DNA of 60,244 nucleotides from Motilimonas eburnea (lineage in GTDB: Bacteria; Pseudomonadota; Gammaproteobacteria; Enterobacterales; CBDFNC01): contig NZ_JAIMJB010000024.1 in assembly GCF_021295345.1 (NCBI RefSeq), forward strand, positions 1 to 60,244, given 5' to 3'. The notes below the pieces were generated by a model. It saw only the letters and a list, made by a program, of their open reading frames with translations, was not told the DNA's origin and searched no databases. Both the position numbers and the translations under genes were made by a program. This document shows positions 44,186 through 53,591 of the stretch, piece after piece (position 1 is the first letter of the stretch; each line of letters starts with the position of its first letter).

Positions 44186-47100
44186 TGAACCTTGCAGAAT
44201 TTGCTATCCGTCAACGGGTATTTGTCCTGTTCTTTACCACCCTGTGCGTCATTGCTGGGGTCATGTCTTACTTTCAATTGGGCAAGTTAGAAGACCCTTC
44301 CTTTACCGTAAAAAGTGCGGTGATCGTGACCTTATATCCTGGTGCCTCGGCCAAAGAAGTTGAGCTGCAGGTGACCGATAAGATTGAAACGCGGATCCAA
44401 GAAATGGGCTCGCTGTGGAAACTTCGCAGCTTATCACGTCCGGGCAGCTCGATGATTTTTGTCGACTTAAAAGAAGAAACCAACTCGGCAGAACTACCCC
44501 AAGAATGGGACTTATTACGCCGTAAGGTCGCTGATGTTAAGCTTGAATTGCCACCGGCTGCACAAATCAGCATAGTGCAAGACGAGTTTTCTGAAGTCTA
44601 CGGCATGCTGTTTGCGGTTTATGGTGACGGCATCGAGCCCATTGAACTTAAGCGTTACGCGAAAGAGTTGCAGCGTCGCCTAAAAGCGGTCGATGGCATC
44701 AAGAAAATTGAGCTACATGGCGTGCCCCAACAAGTGGTGCATATCGATTTACCCGATGAGCGCCTCGCTGAAAATGGCCTGTCGGCAACTCAAGTGCTAA
44801 ATCAACTTACTAGCCAAAACATGGTGCTCGATGGCGGTAAATTTGTCGCTGGCGAAGAGCGTATTCGCGTAGCACAAACGGGCACCTTTGAAACCCTCGC
44901 CGATATTCGCAATTTAATGATTAAATCGGGTGTGGGCGAGGTAAGCTCGGGCCTGATCCGCTTAGGTGATGTGGCTGATATTTACTACGACTATCAAACG
45001 CCTGCGTTAACTGAAAGTCGCTTTAATGGTCACCCAGCAGTCACCTTAGCAGTGAGTGCGGTTGATGGCATCAATGTGGTAGGCCTTGGCGACACCATAA
45101 ACGAGGTCATCGCACAATACCAAAGTGAGCTGCCTATTGGTGCAGAAATTGGTGTCATCGCGTTTCAACCTGATGAAGTCCATAAATCCATCACTGGCTT
45201 TATCGGCAACCTAGTTGAAAGTATTGCTATTGTGGTGATCGTACTGTGTGTGTTTATGGGCTGGCGTAGTGCAAGTATTGTCGGTTTTAGTCTATTACTG
45301 ACCATTTTAATGACCTTGGTTTACATGAACATGGCGAGTTTAGACTTGCAACGTGTCTCTGTGGGCTCATTCATTCTTGCCTTGGGTATGCTGGTTGATA
45401 ACGCCATTGTGATCACCGACATGTTTGCCAGCAAGCTGAATCGCGGTGTTGAGCGTTTACAAGCGGCCATTGAAAGTGTCAAAGAAACGGCGATTCCACT
45501 ACTGGGCGCGACCGTCATTGCCATCATGGGTGCAACGCCTGTGCTGTTTTCAAAAACCGATGCGTCTGAGTTTGCGATTTCGGTTTTTGAGATCATGTGT
45601 AGCTCGCTGTTACTGTCTTGGGTTGTGGCGATGACAGTGACCCCTTTACTGTGTTGGATGTTCGTTAAACCTCAAGCTCAAGACGAAGAAAAGCCGGAAA
45701 ACAAACTGGTGACTGGCTATAAAACCGTAGTGACTTGGACTATTACTAACCCCAAGAAAGCTTTGCTTGCCCTCGTGCCTATGTTGGCTGTTACTGCGGT
45801 GGCTGTACCGGCTATTTCAGTTAACTTTATTCCAAGCTCAGACCGTCCTATGGTGTTTTTAGATTACTGGCTCCCTAATGGCAGCCAAATCGAAGAAGTG
45901 TCCAAAGACATGGCAAAAATTGAGCAGTGGCTAATGGCTCGCCCAGAAGTGACTAGCGTATCGACTTACATAGGTGCCAGTGCCCCGCGCTTTTCGGTTA
46001 CCGTTGAGCCAGAGCCCTATGACCACAGCTACGGCCAAATCTTAATCAATACCAAAGACTTTGCTGGCGTGGCTAGCTTGATTAAAGCGGGAGACAAGTG
46101 GTTAGCGCAGGAGTTTACCAATGCCGAGCCACGCTTTAGAGAGCTAAAACTGGCCACCAAGGATAAGTTCAGTATTGAAGTGCGCTTTGCCGGTCAAGAT
46201 CCACAAGTGTTAAAAGCATTGAGTGAGCAAGCTCAAGCCGTGATGGCCAATAACCCACACACCAAGTACATACGTGATGATTGGCGTCAAGCGAGTAAGG
46301 TGATTAAACCGATTATTAACCAAGAGCAAGCGCGTCGTGCGGGTATCAACTCAACCGACATTACCTTAGCGCTAAAACGCGCCACCGATGGTGTGGTAGT
46401 GGGTCAACTGCGTGATACCGACGAGCTGTTGCCGATTAAAGTAAGAGGCAGTAACACGGATATCGCCGACCTTGAAACCTTGCCGGTGCGCAGCTTACTT
46501 GGGCTACACAGTGTGCCTTTAGGTCAAGTGGTTGATAAGTTTGAGCTAACCAGTGAAGACAGCATGTTATGGCGCCGCGACCGCGTGCCTGCCATCACGG
46601 TACAAGCGGGCGTACAAGGGGCAACCGCGGCCGAGGTGCGCAATCAATTGATTGCAGGCATTGAAGCGATTGCATTACCTGATGGTTACACCATGGCTTG
46701 GGGCGGTGAGTACTATGATGAAAACCGCGCGGTGACAGATACGTTACAGCAAATCCCCAAAGCGGTGATTATCATGATCATCATTATGGTGGCGCTGTTT
46801 AACGGCCTGAAACAACCTGCGATCATCTTGATCACACTGCCATTGGCTGCCATTGGATCAACTTGGACCTTACTGTTACTGGATAAGCCCTTTGGCTTTA
46901 TGGCGCTGATTGGTGCGATTGCCTTATCAGGCATGATCATCAAAAACGGCATCGTACTGATAGACCAAATTGAGCTTGAGCGTGCCAATGGTCGCGGCCT
47001 TATAGACGCTATCCGTGAGGCAACATTGAATCGCACCATGGCCATTTCCATGGGCGCTTTAACCACGGCCTTAGGTATGATCCCATTACTATCGGATACC

Positions 47101-47247
47101 TTATTTGACCAAATGGCCGCCACCATTATTGGCGGGCTAGTGGCCGCTACCTTTTTATCACTGCTGATGATGCCAGCGTTGTACCGCTTATTTTACAAAG
47201 CGCAACCCGTTGAATCACAAGACACCAAATTGGCAGTAGAGGGCTAA
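44182..47247 (+). CDS. RND efflux permease of a complete tripartite operon
   Basis: A 1021-residue inner-membrane RND pump. It differs from the pump at 29996-33148 in its shorter length and in its N-terminus, AEFAIRQRVFVLFFTTLCV. TM4 has LGMLVDNAIVITDMF, where the second Asp is replaced by Asn (D-N rather than D-D). This is usual in the VexK/MuxB-like branch, where a single Asp serves proton flow. A porter motif FIPSSDRPMVFLDYWLP and C-terminal KNGIVLIDQIELERANGRG follow. The substrate is unknown. Confidence 0.9.
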   Translation: MMNLAEFAIRQRVFVLFFTTLCVIAGVMSYFQLGKLEDPSFTVKSAVIVTLYPGASAKEVELQVTDKIETRIQEMGSLWKLRSLSRPGSSMIFVDLKEETNSAELPQEWDLLRRKVADVKLELPPAAQISIVQDEFSEVYGMLFAVYGDGIEPIELKRYAKELQRRLKAVDGIKKIELHGVPQQVVHIDLPDERLAENGLSATQVLNQLTSQNMVLDGGKFVAGEERIRVAQTGTFETLADIRNLMIKSGVGEVSSGLIRLGDVADIYYDYQTPALTESRFNGHPAVTLAVSAVDGINVVGLGDTINEVIAQYQSELPIGAEIGVIAFQPDEVHKSITGFIGNLVESIAIVVIVLCVFMGWRSASIVGFSLLLTILMTLVYMNMASLDLQRVSVGSFILALGMLVDNAIVITDMFASKLNRGVERLQAAIESVKETAIPLLGATVIAIMGATPVLFSKTDASEFAISVFEIMCSSLLLSWVVAMTVTPLLCWMFVKPQAQDEEKPENKLVTGYKTVVTWTITNPKKALLALVPMLAVTAVAVPAISVNFIPSSDRPMVFLDYWLPNGSQIEEVSKDMAKIEQWLMARPEVTSVSTYIGASAPRFSVTVEPEPYDHSYGQILINTKDFAGVASLIKAGDKWLAQEFTNAEPRFRELKLATKDKFSIEVRFAGQDPQVLKALSEQAQAVMANNPHTKYIRDDWRQASKVIKPIINQEQARRAGINSTDITLALKRATDGVVVGQLRDTDELLPIKVRGSNTDIADLETLPVRSLLGLHSVPLGQVVDKFELTSEDSMLWRRDRVPAITVQAGVQGATAAEVRNQLIAGIEAIALPDGYTMAWGGEYYDENRAVTDTLQQIPKAVIIMIIIMVALFNGLKQPAIILITLPLAAIGSTWTLLLLDKPFGFMALIGAIALSGMIIKNGIVLIDQIELERANGRGLIDAIREATLNRTMAISMGALTTALGMIPLLSDTLFDQMAATIIGGLVAATFLSLLMMPALYRLFYKAQPVESQDTKLAVEG

Positions 47248-47251
47248 GATC

Positions 47252-48706
47252 ATGAAAACAGCAAAACTGACAATCATTGCATTAAGTATCGCGTTAACGG
47301 GTTGTTCATTAGCGCCTAATTACGAAAAGCCAGAGGCTGAGTTAACCACTCACTACTTATATCAAGAGCAAACTCAAGGGGTGAGTGGTGAAGCCTTTAC
47401 GGACAATGGCCAATGGTGGCAAGCGTTTAACGATGATGTGCTCAATAGTTTGATTGAGCGTACTCAAGCACAAAACTTAAGTTTGCAAATGGCGGGCCAG
47501 CAAATCAAAGCCGCCCAAGCTTATCAAACGGCGGTGGCCTCCTTTAAAGTGCCAACGGTGGCACTCGGTGCAGGCTACCTATCCTACGGCTTAAGTGAAA
47601 ATGATCCACTGCTGGGGCCGGCGATCACCGCCAAGCACCCTGAAACAGGACAAAGCTTAAACTTGGTTGAGCAAGACAGCGGCGCCTTTACGGCGGGAGC
47701 GAGCATCAGTTGGGAGCTGGATCTGTTTGGGCGCATTGAGCACCAAAGCAAGGCTGCGGCCATTCGCGCCGAGCAAGCAGAGATTTATCGCACCGGATTA
47801 AACACCTTGATCACATCTGACTTAACTAATAACTACTTGCAATATCGCGGTGCGCAGCAGCGCTTGCAGATTGCCCGTAATAACATTGCCGAGCAAACCG
47901 AGATGCTGGAGCTGGTGAAAAAGCTAAGTGCCAGTGGTTATGGCTCTGAACTTGATGTGGCTCAAGCCAGCAGCTTGCTGGCGGCCACCAAGGCCAGTGA
48001 ACCACAATTGGTGATAGCGAAAAAAGTGCACTTGCACCGCATGGCCATGCTGATGGGGGTCACGCCAGCGGCGTTACAAGGTGAGCTCGCACAATCGGCC
48101 GCCTTGCCCGAATACAGCAGCGCCATTCCGGTAGGCTTACCAGCGGATCTATTAACTCGTCGTCCTGATATCGCGCTGGCCGAGCGTGAAATGGCGGCCA
48201 TTAATGAAAAATTGGGCGCAGCCATTGCGAACAAGTACCCTAAAGTTTACCTAACGGGTAGCCCAGGTTTAGTGGCCAAAGACTTCTCTGATTTGTTCAG
48301 CTCAAGCTCGACCGCTTGGCTGGCCAGTGTCGGAGTGCGCTGGAACATCTTTGATGGTGGTCGCACCGACGCCATGATCGATCTTGAAAACAGCCGCTTT
48401 GAGCATGCCGCGCTAAACTATCAGCACAGCGTTAATAACGCACTAAACGAAGTGGAAACTTGGCTAGTGGTGTATGGCAACAGCCAGCAATACCAAAAGC
48501 AGGTAGCAGAAGCTACCCTGCAAGCGCAATCGGCCGTGAGCAAAGCGGAAAGTCTTTATGCCGCGGGCTTAATTGACTATATCTCGGTACTTGATGCCCA
48601 GCGCCAGCAAAATACCCTACAAGATGCTTATGTGGTGGCTCAGTTACAAACGGTTAACGCCGTTGTTGCCCTACAAAAAGCCTTGGGAGGTGATTGGGAA
48701 ATTTAA
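47252..48706 (+). CDS. Outer-membrane efflux channel (NodT/OprM family)
   Basis: A 484-residue TolC-like outer-membrane lipoprotein with signal ending ALTGC and lipid cysteine C18. The two OEP repeats are visible, each with a coiled-coil of Q/A/E-rich text (for instance NLSLQMAGQQIKAAQAYQTA and LDSENSRFEHAALN-like helix) and the motif VGLPADLLTRRPDIALAEREM. It closes the adaptor-pump-channel operon, with a 4-bp gap from the pump, so the system is self-contained. Confidence 0.92.
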   Translation: MKTAKLTIIALSIALTGCSLAPNYEKPEAELTTHYLYQEQTQGVSGEAFTDNGQWWQAFNDDVLNSLIERTQAQNLSLQMAGQQIKAAQAYQTAVASFKVPTVALGAGYLSYGLSENDPLLGPAITAKHPETGQSLNLVEQDSGAFTAGASISWELDLFGRIEHQSKAAAIRAEQAEIYRTGLNTLITSDLTNNYLQYRGAQQRLQIARNNIAEQTEMLELVKKLSASGYGSELDVAQASSLLAATKASEPQLVIAKKVHLHRMAMLMGVTPAALQGELAQSAALPEYSSAIPVGLPADLLTRRPDIALAEREMAAINEKLGAAIANKYPKVYLTGSPGLVAKDFSDLFSSSSTAWLASVGVRWNIFDGGRTDAMIDLENSRFEHAALNYQHSVNNALNEVETWLVVYGNSQQYQKQVAEATLQAQSAVSKAESLYAAGLIDYISVLDAQRQQNTLQDAYVVAQLQTVNAVVALQKALGGDWEI

Positions 48707-49051
48707 CCAGTTCGCTGAACTATTTGTTGCCAGTCCATTTACTCCCACCGTTGGAATGGCGCAAATAGTTCGGCTCCTTCATTGAGTAATAGCCTCAATA
48801 CCTCACTATTTAGTGGCAACATAGTTAAACTTAGGTCACAGAATGACCCGTATATTTCAAGTAAACGGCCATCGCAAACACGCTTAATATGAGGACTAGT
48901 GTATCCTATGTTATTTGAAGCAGCGATGGGGTTAGCCATCATTTTGTTACAGCCTCTTTCTCAATCCATCGTGAATGGGCGCCTCAGCGCGAGTGTCATC
49001 GCGATGTCTTTTAATCAAAGTAGGTTTAATTATTTAGCTTAAGGTGGAACG
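48707..49051. other. Gap after the RND operon with an inverted repeat and a possible small ORF
   Basis: An imperfect inverted repeat has arms GAACTATTTG (48717-48726) and CAAATAGTTC (48762-48771), with partial pairing inside. No T-run follows. At 48908-49042 a 44-residue frame (MLFEAAMGLAIILLQPLSQS...) begins 12 bases after GAGGA and is hydrophobic, but nothing else supports it as a gene. Confidence 0.35.
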
Positions 49052-49870
49052 ATGCGGCCTTTTAAACGCGTGATAAAAAAAGTAGTGGGGAGTATGGGGT
49101 TGCTGATGTTGGCAACATCAGTGAATGCAACCTCGGTAGAATTTAATGATTTGATCCCCAATTATGTGGGCATTGGCGTTGGGGTAACCAGTGAATGGGC
49201 GGGCTCGTCGGATACGTTCGTTGGCGCTGCCCCCGGTGCCCGAGTGAAATTGGAAAATAACCGCTATGCAGAGTGGGCGGGGCCGTATATGGGGATGAAG
49301 GTCAATACCCATCCCAATTTTGAGTTTGGGCCCATTGCACTCATGAGTCTGGGTCGCAGTGATGTGGATAATGAGCACGTTAATCGTTTACCCGAGATTG
49401 ATTTTGGTTTGGCGATGGGCGGTTATGTGGGCTATCGCATCACCAAAACGGACACGGCGATTCCCTTTAGTACCCGTTTTGGGGTTACGGCTTCAACCGC
49501 CGTCGCGGGCGGGGCGAAAGGCAGTAATGTAGGCGTTTATCTAAACACTTGGGTGCCCCTCAGCCACCGTTTATTTGTGGGGCTGGGTGCAGGGGCAACC
49601 TTTGCGGATGATAAATACATGCAGCACTATTTTGGGGTGGACAGTCATGCCAGCCAAGTGTCGGGGATCAGTGAGTTTAATGCATCCGGAGGCAGTCGAC
49701 AGGTGTATTTATGGCCTGCCGTGCTGTATCAACTGTCGCCAAAATGGTACTTGGGCTCGGCGGTGTACTATCAGCGTTTAACGGGCGATGCAGCCCGTAG
49801 CAGTATTGTTAAAGAGCAGGGTGATAAGCATCAATTTACTTATGGTGTGGGCATTGGCTATGCGTGGTAG
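49052..49870 (+). CDS. MipA/OmpV-family outer-membrane protein
   Basis: A 272-residue outer-membrane beta-barrel. It has a signal peptide ending NAT, then the family start NYVGIGVGVTSEWAGS with alternating residues, FGPIALMSLGRSDVDN and a C-terminal aromatic strand ending GVGIGYAW, as barrel proteins do. MipA in E. coli links murein enzymes; OmpV-type members act as channels or adhesins. No companion is adjacent. It is convergent with a LysR gene. AAGGTGGAAC lies just upstream of the ATG. Confidence 0.88.
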   Translation: MRPFKRVIKKVVGSMGLLMLATSVNATSVEFNDLIPNYVGIGVGVTSEWAGSSDTFVGAAPGARVKLENNRYAEWAGPYMGMKVNTHPNFEFGPIALMSLGRSDVDNEHVNRLPEIDFGLAMGGYVGYRITKTDTAIPFSTRFGVTASTAVAGGAKGSNVGVYLNTWVPLSHRLFVGLGAGATFADDKYMQHYFGVDSHASQVSGISEFNASGGSRQVYLWPAVLYQLSPKWYLGSAVYYQRLTGDAARSSIVKEQGDKHQFTYGVGIGYAW

Positions 49871-49893
49871 CCATCGGGCCGATATCTTGGTCG

Positions 49894-50697
49894 CTATTGG
49901 CTAGCGAGCTGTTTGATGATGGGCGCTAACATCTGCATTAACCATTGAATTTTGGCTTCATGTTTACGGGTCGCCTTGCATACGAAGCCAACGTCGATAC
50001 TGAGGTGAGCGTTAGCCGGAGGCTGGGTTAAAAAACCAATGGCTTGGTGTTGGTCAAGTAATTGCTCAAGTAGGTGAATATTATCAATGAGAATGCTGGG
50101 CTCGGGTAAATCTAAGCCAAACTGGTGACGAAACATATGATTGTGCTCGTTGTAATCATCAACAATTAGCTTCACCATTTCACCTTCGAGGTTGCCTTTA
50201 AGTCCAGCGGTGGCGGTGATTATTTTGCGTTGATACAACTGCTGGGGTCTTTCTTTTATAGAATGGATCCCAATATCGATAGTTTCCTCGGCCAAGCCCG
50301 TTTCTGATGAAGTTCGCCATTGCCTCAGTTCAATGGTCGCCTGGGTGTGTGCTCGCAGGGTTTGAATGATGGACTTGCCGCAAGGCTCGATAAGTGGCGT
50401 GGCAATGTGAATCACAATTTCTCTGAGGGTGTTTGGCGAAAACGCCGCTGGAGAAAGGGCGTTCGCGAGTTGTTCAAGAGCGGTTTGGACCTTGGGGGCG
50501 ATGGCATGGGCGTAACTGGTTGGCGCTAAACCAGAAGCGGTGCGCACAAACAGTGGGTCGTGTAACTGTTCACGTAATTGTGCCAGCACTTTAGAGACAT
50601 AAGACTGCGACCGACCCAGTTTGATGGCTGCCCGCTGCGTAGAAGACGTCTTGTAAAGTGCAATAAATACATGCAGTGCATTCAGATCGATATTCAT
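49894..50697 (-). CDS. LysR-family regulator (short)
   Basis: A 267-residue LysR regulator, somewhat shorter than the usual 290-310. The DNA-binding half reads LNALHVFIALYKTSSTQRAAI, with the recognition helix SQSYVSKVLAQLREQLHDPLF. The effector domain follows but appears trimmed at its end. It is divergent from another LysR gene (50800-51696) with 102 bp between starts, so the two may cross-regulate. Targets are unknown. It lies convergent with mipA. Confidence 0.82.
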   Translation of the reverse strand: MNIDLNALHVFIALYKTSSTQRAAIKLGRSQSYVSKVLAQLREQLHDPLFVRTASGLAPTSYAHAIAPKVQTALEQLANALSPAAFSPNTLREIVIHIATPLIEPCGKSIIQTLRAHTQATIELRQWRTSSETGLAEETIDIGIHSIKERPQQLYQRKIITATAGLKGNLEGEMVKLIVDDYNEHNHMFRHQFGLDLPEPSILIDNIHLLEQLLDQHQAIGFLTQPPANAHLSIDVGFVCKATRKHEAKIQWLMQMLAPIIKQLASQ

Positions 50698-50799
50698 CCC
50701 GTTCCCAGTAAAGAAATCTATGATAGGGTTCTAGTGCCTTCATTATAATGACAATGCTGGTTAATATGTACATATTGAAATCGGTTATGAGGAGTCAGG

Positions 50800-51696
50800 G
50801 TGAAGATTGAGGATTTAAAACTCTTCATTCACGTAGTGGAGTTAGGCAGTTTTAGTGCGGCGGCTAATGTACTTGATTTACCTCGGGCTAACGTTAGCCG
50901 TAGAATTGCTGACCTAGAAACAGAGTTAAACACGCGTTTGTTTATCCGCACAACTAGAAAGCTAAATTTAACCGTACAAGGTGAGCGATACTTTGAAAAA
51001 GTTAAGCAGATCCTTGCCGATATAGAACAAGCCAATAGTGAATTATTATCAGAAACCACCACTGATAGAGGCGTTGTACGTGTGGGGGTGCTATTAAATA
51101 CAGAGAGTTGGATATACCAGCTAAATGTGGCATTTATGCAGCGCTATCCTGATATTGATTTAGAGGTGCGCTATACACGTAATTATGTTGATGATGTGGT
51201 TGAGTATGGCCTTGATTTAACTATTTTTGTTGGTGATCTACCTGATTCGACTTTTGTTGCCAGAAAAATTGGTGACTTTGGTTATAACTTGGTAGCTAGC
51301 CCGGACTACATTGCCAAAAATGGCGCCCCTGAAACGTTACAAGACCTAAAACATCACCGACATCTATTGATTCGTTGGATGGATGGAAAACTCAGTAATA
51401 AATTTGAGTTAAATGGCGAACGCATCGAGGTGACTGGCAACTTAATTTGCAATAGTCCTTATCAGTTAATTGATGCTGCAAAGGCTGGACTCGGCATTTG
51501 TCATATACCGAGTATGTTGATCGCAGAGCAGCTTAGAGAAGGTAGCCTAATGTCATTCCTTCCTGAATTGACAACCAAACGTGAGAGTGTTTGGATGTTG
51601 TACCCTAATCGTAACTCTTTGACTTATGCTGCTAGGCAGTACCTGATTTTCTTTGAAGAGCACATTCCAGCTGACTTCTTGAATAGGAAAAATTGA
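50800..51696 (+). CDS. LysR-family transcriptional regulator
   Basis: A 298-residue LysR regulator that begins at GTG 50800 with GGAG about six bases upstream. The helix-turn-helix is IEDLKLFIHVVELGSFSAAANVLDLPRANVSRRIADLE. The effector half has VRVGVLLNTESWIYQLNVAFMQRYPDI and AAKAGLGICHIPSMLI, the usual fold. The PRANVSR recognition helix puts it in the CrgA/AaeR branch. No metabolic gene is directly next to it on the same strand, so the target is unclear. Confidence 0.86.
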   Translation: MKIEDLKLFIHVVELGSFSAAANVLDLPRANVSRRIADLETELNTRLFIRTTRKLNLTVQGERYFEKVKQILADIEQANSELLSETTTDRGVVRVGVLLNTESWIYQLNVAFMQRYPDIDLEVRYTRNYVDDVVEYGLDLTIFVGDLPDSTFVARKIGDFGYNLVASPDYIAKNGAPETLQDLKHHRHLLIRWMDGKLSNKFELNGERIEVTGNLICNSPYQLIDAAKAGLGICHIPSMLIAEQLREGSLMSFLPELTTKRESVWMLYPNRNSLTYAARQYLIFFEEHIPADFLNRKN

Positions 51697-51749
51697 CCAT
51701 ATAGGCTGTTTCTCGGGGTGTACCTGTATCTTGCTGATAAGTAGTGTGA

Positions 51750-52940
51750 TTAAAAGGTTACCCCCAGCCCTAAGTAATGGACTTTCACATTAAAGTGTCC
51801 GTTCAAGCCAAATTGCCCCGTTTGTACAATATCCGTTTTGCCCATGTCGGCATATTGATAGTAAACGCTGACCTCATAGCCATTGATCTGCTTTGATAAC
51901 CCCGCCGAATAACGAATTTGTCTGTCGGCGGGCAAATCGGGTTTTTGTTTACTGGCATCGTTTAACGGGGACGTTTCATAGGATGCGCCCATCTTCAAGC
52001 GCCAGCCTTGCTCGAGTTGGTAATCAAATCCAGCAGCATAATGCCAGACGTCACGCCAATCGCGTGTTAATACCACGCGAGTAGGGCGATTAGCATTAAG
52101 GTTATCACCCACATCAATTACGGTTTCATCAAATTCACTCCATTGATGCCACTGGATGCTGCCTAATAATGTCAGACGAGGATTGAGCTGATAACTGGCA
52201 CTTAAATCAACTTGTGCAGCGGCCAGCACGTCGGTGCTGTAGCTGCGACCGCTTTGCGTGTAACCATCGAAAGAATGGGTAAGTTTAGAGCGATAACTTA
52301 GCCCAAGTTTCAGTTGCTCTGAGGCTTGATAAAAGGTGCCTAAGTTGAACCCATAGGCCCAAGAATCAGCCTGCTTAAGTTGCCCTGACACAGCTGGAAT
52401 ATTGGGCAAGGGGTTGAGTCCGCCTTCATATTCGGCGTAATTAACCTGCAAACCCGCTGCGATAGACCATTGGGGGTTGATGGCGTAGCTTAAGGATGGG
52501 TTAAATTGCAGACTAAAAATGCTGGCATGGGTTAACTGTCGACTGCCGGCCCATTGGGTGCCATAGTCGACCTCTGCGCCGCCTAAACTGCCTAAGGCCA
52601 GGCCTAAATGCCAGTCTTGATTGAGTTGTTTGACATGGAAAAAGCCGCCTGTTGGCAAGGTTTTGCCAGCTTGGCCAGAGTTGCGTGTTGGGTCTGTGGC
52701 ATCCAGGTACCTAACGGATAAATCAAATGCCGTGAGGTTAACCGTTGTTAAGTCAGTGTTGAAGCTGGACATGACCGCTGGGTTGATCCAGATGGCGGCG
52801 GCAGAGCCGTTATAAACGCCATCACCGGCGCCAGCTGCCCCCAAATTAGCGTAGCTTCCCTCAGCTAAAAAAAGTCCACTGGCCATAACTGGCGTTGTCA
52901 ACAGCAAACTTGAAGCAAGTAGCAGTCGGGTTGGATTCAT
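51750..52940 (-). CDS. FadL/OmpP1-family outer-membrane transporter
   Basis: A 396-residue outer-membrane beta-barrel of the long-chain fatty acid transporter (Toluene_X) family. The signal peptide ends VMAS, and the mature N-terminus GLFLAEGSYANLGAAGAGDGVYNGSAAAIWINPAVMSSF carries the family hatch motif with the N-P-A turn. The barrel ends with VKVHYLGLGVTF. It is probably an uptake channel for hydrophobic molecules, including fatty acids. It stands alone on the minus strand, and the substrate remains open. Confidence 0.9.
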   Translation of the reverse strand: MNPTRLLLASSLLLTTPVMASGLFLAEGSYANLGAAGAGDGVYNGSAAAIWINPAVMSSFNTDLTTVNLTAFDLSVRYLDATDPTRNSGQAGKTLPTGGFFHVKQLNQDWHLGLALGSLGGAEVDYGTQWAGSRQLTHASIFSLQFNPSLSYAINPQWSIAAGLQVNYAEYEGGLNPLPNIPAVSGQLKQADSWAYGFNLGTFYQASEQLKLGLSYRSKLTHSFDGYTQSGRSYSTDVLAAAQVDLSASYQLNPRLTLLGSIQWHQWSEFDETVIDVGDNLNANRPTRVVLTRDWRDVWHYAAGFDYQLEQGWRLKMGASYETSPLNDASKQKPDLPADRQIRYSAGLSKQINGYEVSVYYQYADMGKTDIVQTGQFGLNGHFNVKVHYLGLGVTF

Positions 52941-53105
52941 TCAATTTCCCCTAAATTAGTCTTGGACTCCCACGCCTGTAAGCCTGGGTGGTAGAAGCGC
53001 AACTAAGATGACATAAGTTCATATGATTATTAGAATAACGTATATTCCATTTAACGAGTTTACTTTTATTACACTGAACTCGCATAAAACCACAAGGGGG
53101 TGTAA

Positions 53106-53591
53106 ATGAGCAAACCACAAGCAGACACGAAACCGAGGCGTCCTCGGGGGTCTAAAGCCACTCGCTTTGCTATCAACATGGTTCGTGCAGTCGGGTATAT
53201 TGCTGGATTTATTGGCCTGAGCTGGGCTATTTCACAGCTGAGTTTTATTCACGGCACATCCTTGCCAGAAAGCTATTTTGTTGATGGTTATCCAAGTATT
53301 TTAGCCCTGCTTGATTCAGAGCTATTTATGGGGGCTATTTTTCTCATCACCTTAGCTATCATAGTGTACATACTTTATCTGCTTTGGCAGGTTCATGAAT
53401 TAGCGGTGCACAAGGCACAATCTATGTCGAGTGCCCACACGCAACTTGTGTTCGCCCTCTCCTTATGTGGTTTGTTTATTGATAAAACCTGGTGGGTATT
53501 GGCCATCATTATCGCTTTCGCTCGCTGGGATGAGATAGCCAATCAAATATCTAAAATCATCAATAAAGGCATTAATGGAGGACAGTCATGA
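53106..53591 (+). CDS. Unknown three-helix membrane protein paired with HlyD
   Basis: I do not recognise this 161-residue protein. It has a basic N-terminus (KPRRPRGSKATRFAINMVR), then about three helices (about 30-48, 75-98 and 115-138), and a cytoplasmic end. The start has GGGGG about seven bases upstream. Its stop overlaps the next start by four bases (ATGA), so it is translated with the HlyD-type protein. Small membrane proteins often accompany HlyD/EmrA-like adaptors that lack an adjacent pump, as in the E. coli yiaW-yiaV pair. I infer a joint role but not the activity. Confidence 0.6.
   Translation: MSKPQADTKPRRPRGSKATRFAINMVRAVGYIAGFIGLSWAISQLSFIHGTSLPESYFVDGYPSILALLDSELFMGAIFLITLAIIVYILYLLWQVHELAVHKAQSMSSAHTQLVFALSLCGLFIDKTWWVLAIIIAFARWDEIANQISKIINKGINGGQS

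Noticed and set aside
48908-49042. A hydrophobic 44-residue frame upstream of mipA
   Set aside because: The SD spacing of 12 is poor and there is no terminator or other support; noted only within the gap entry.
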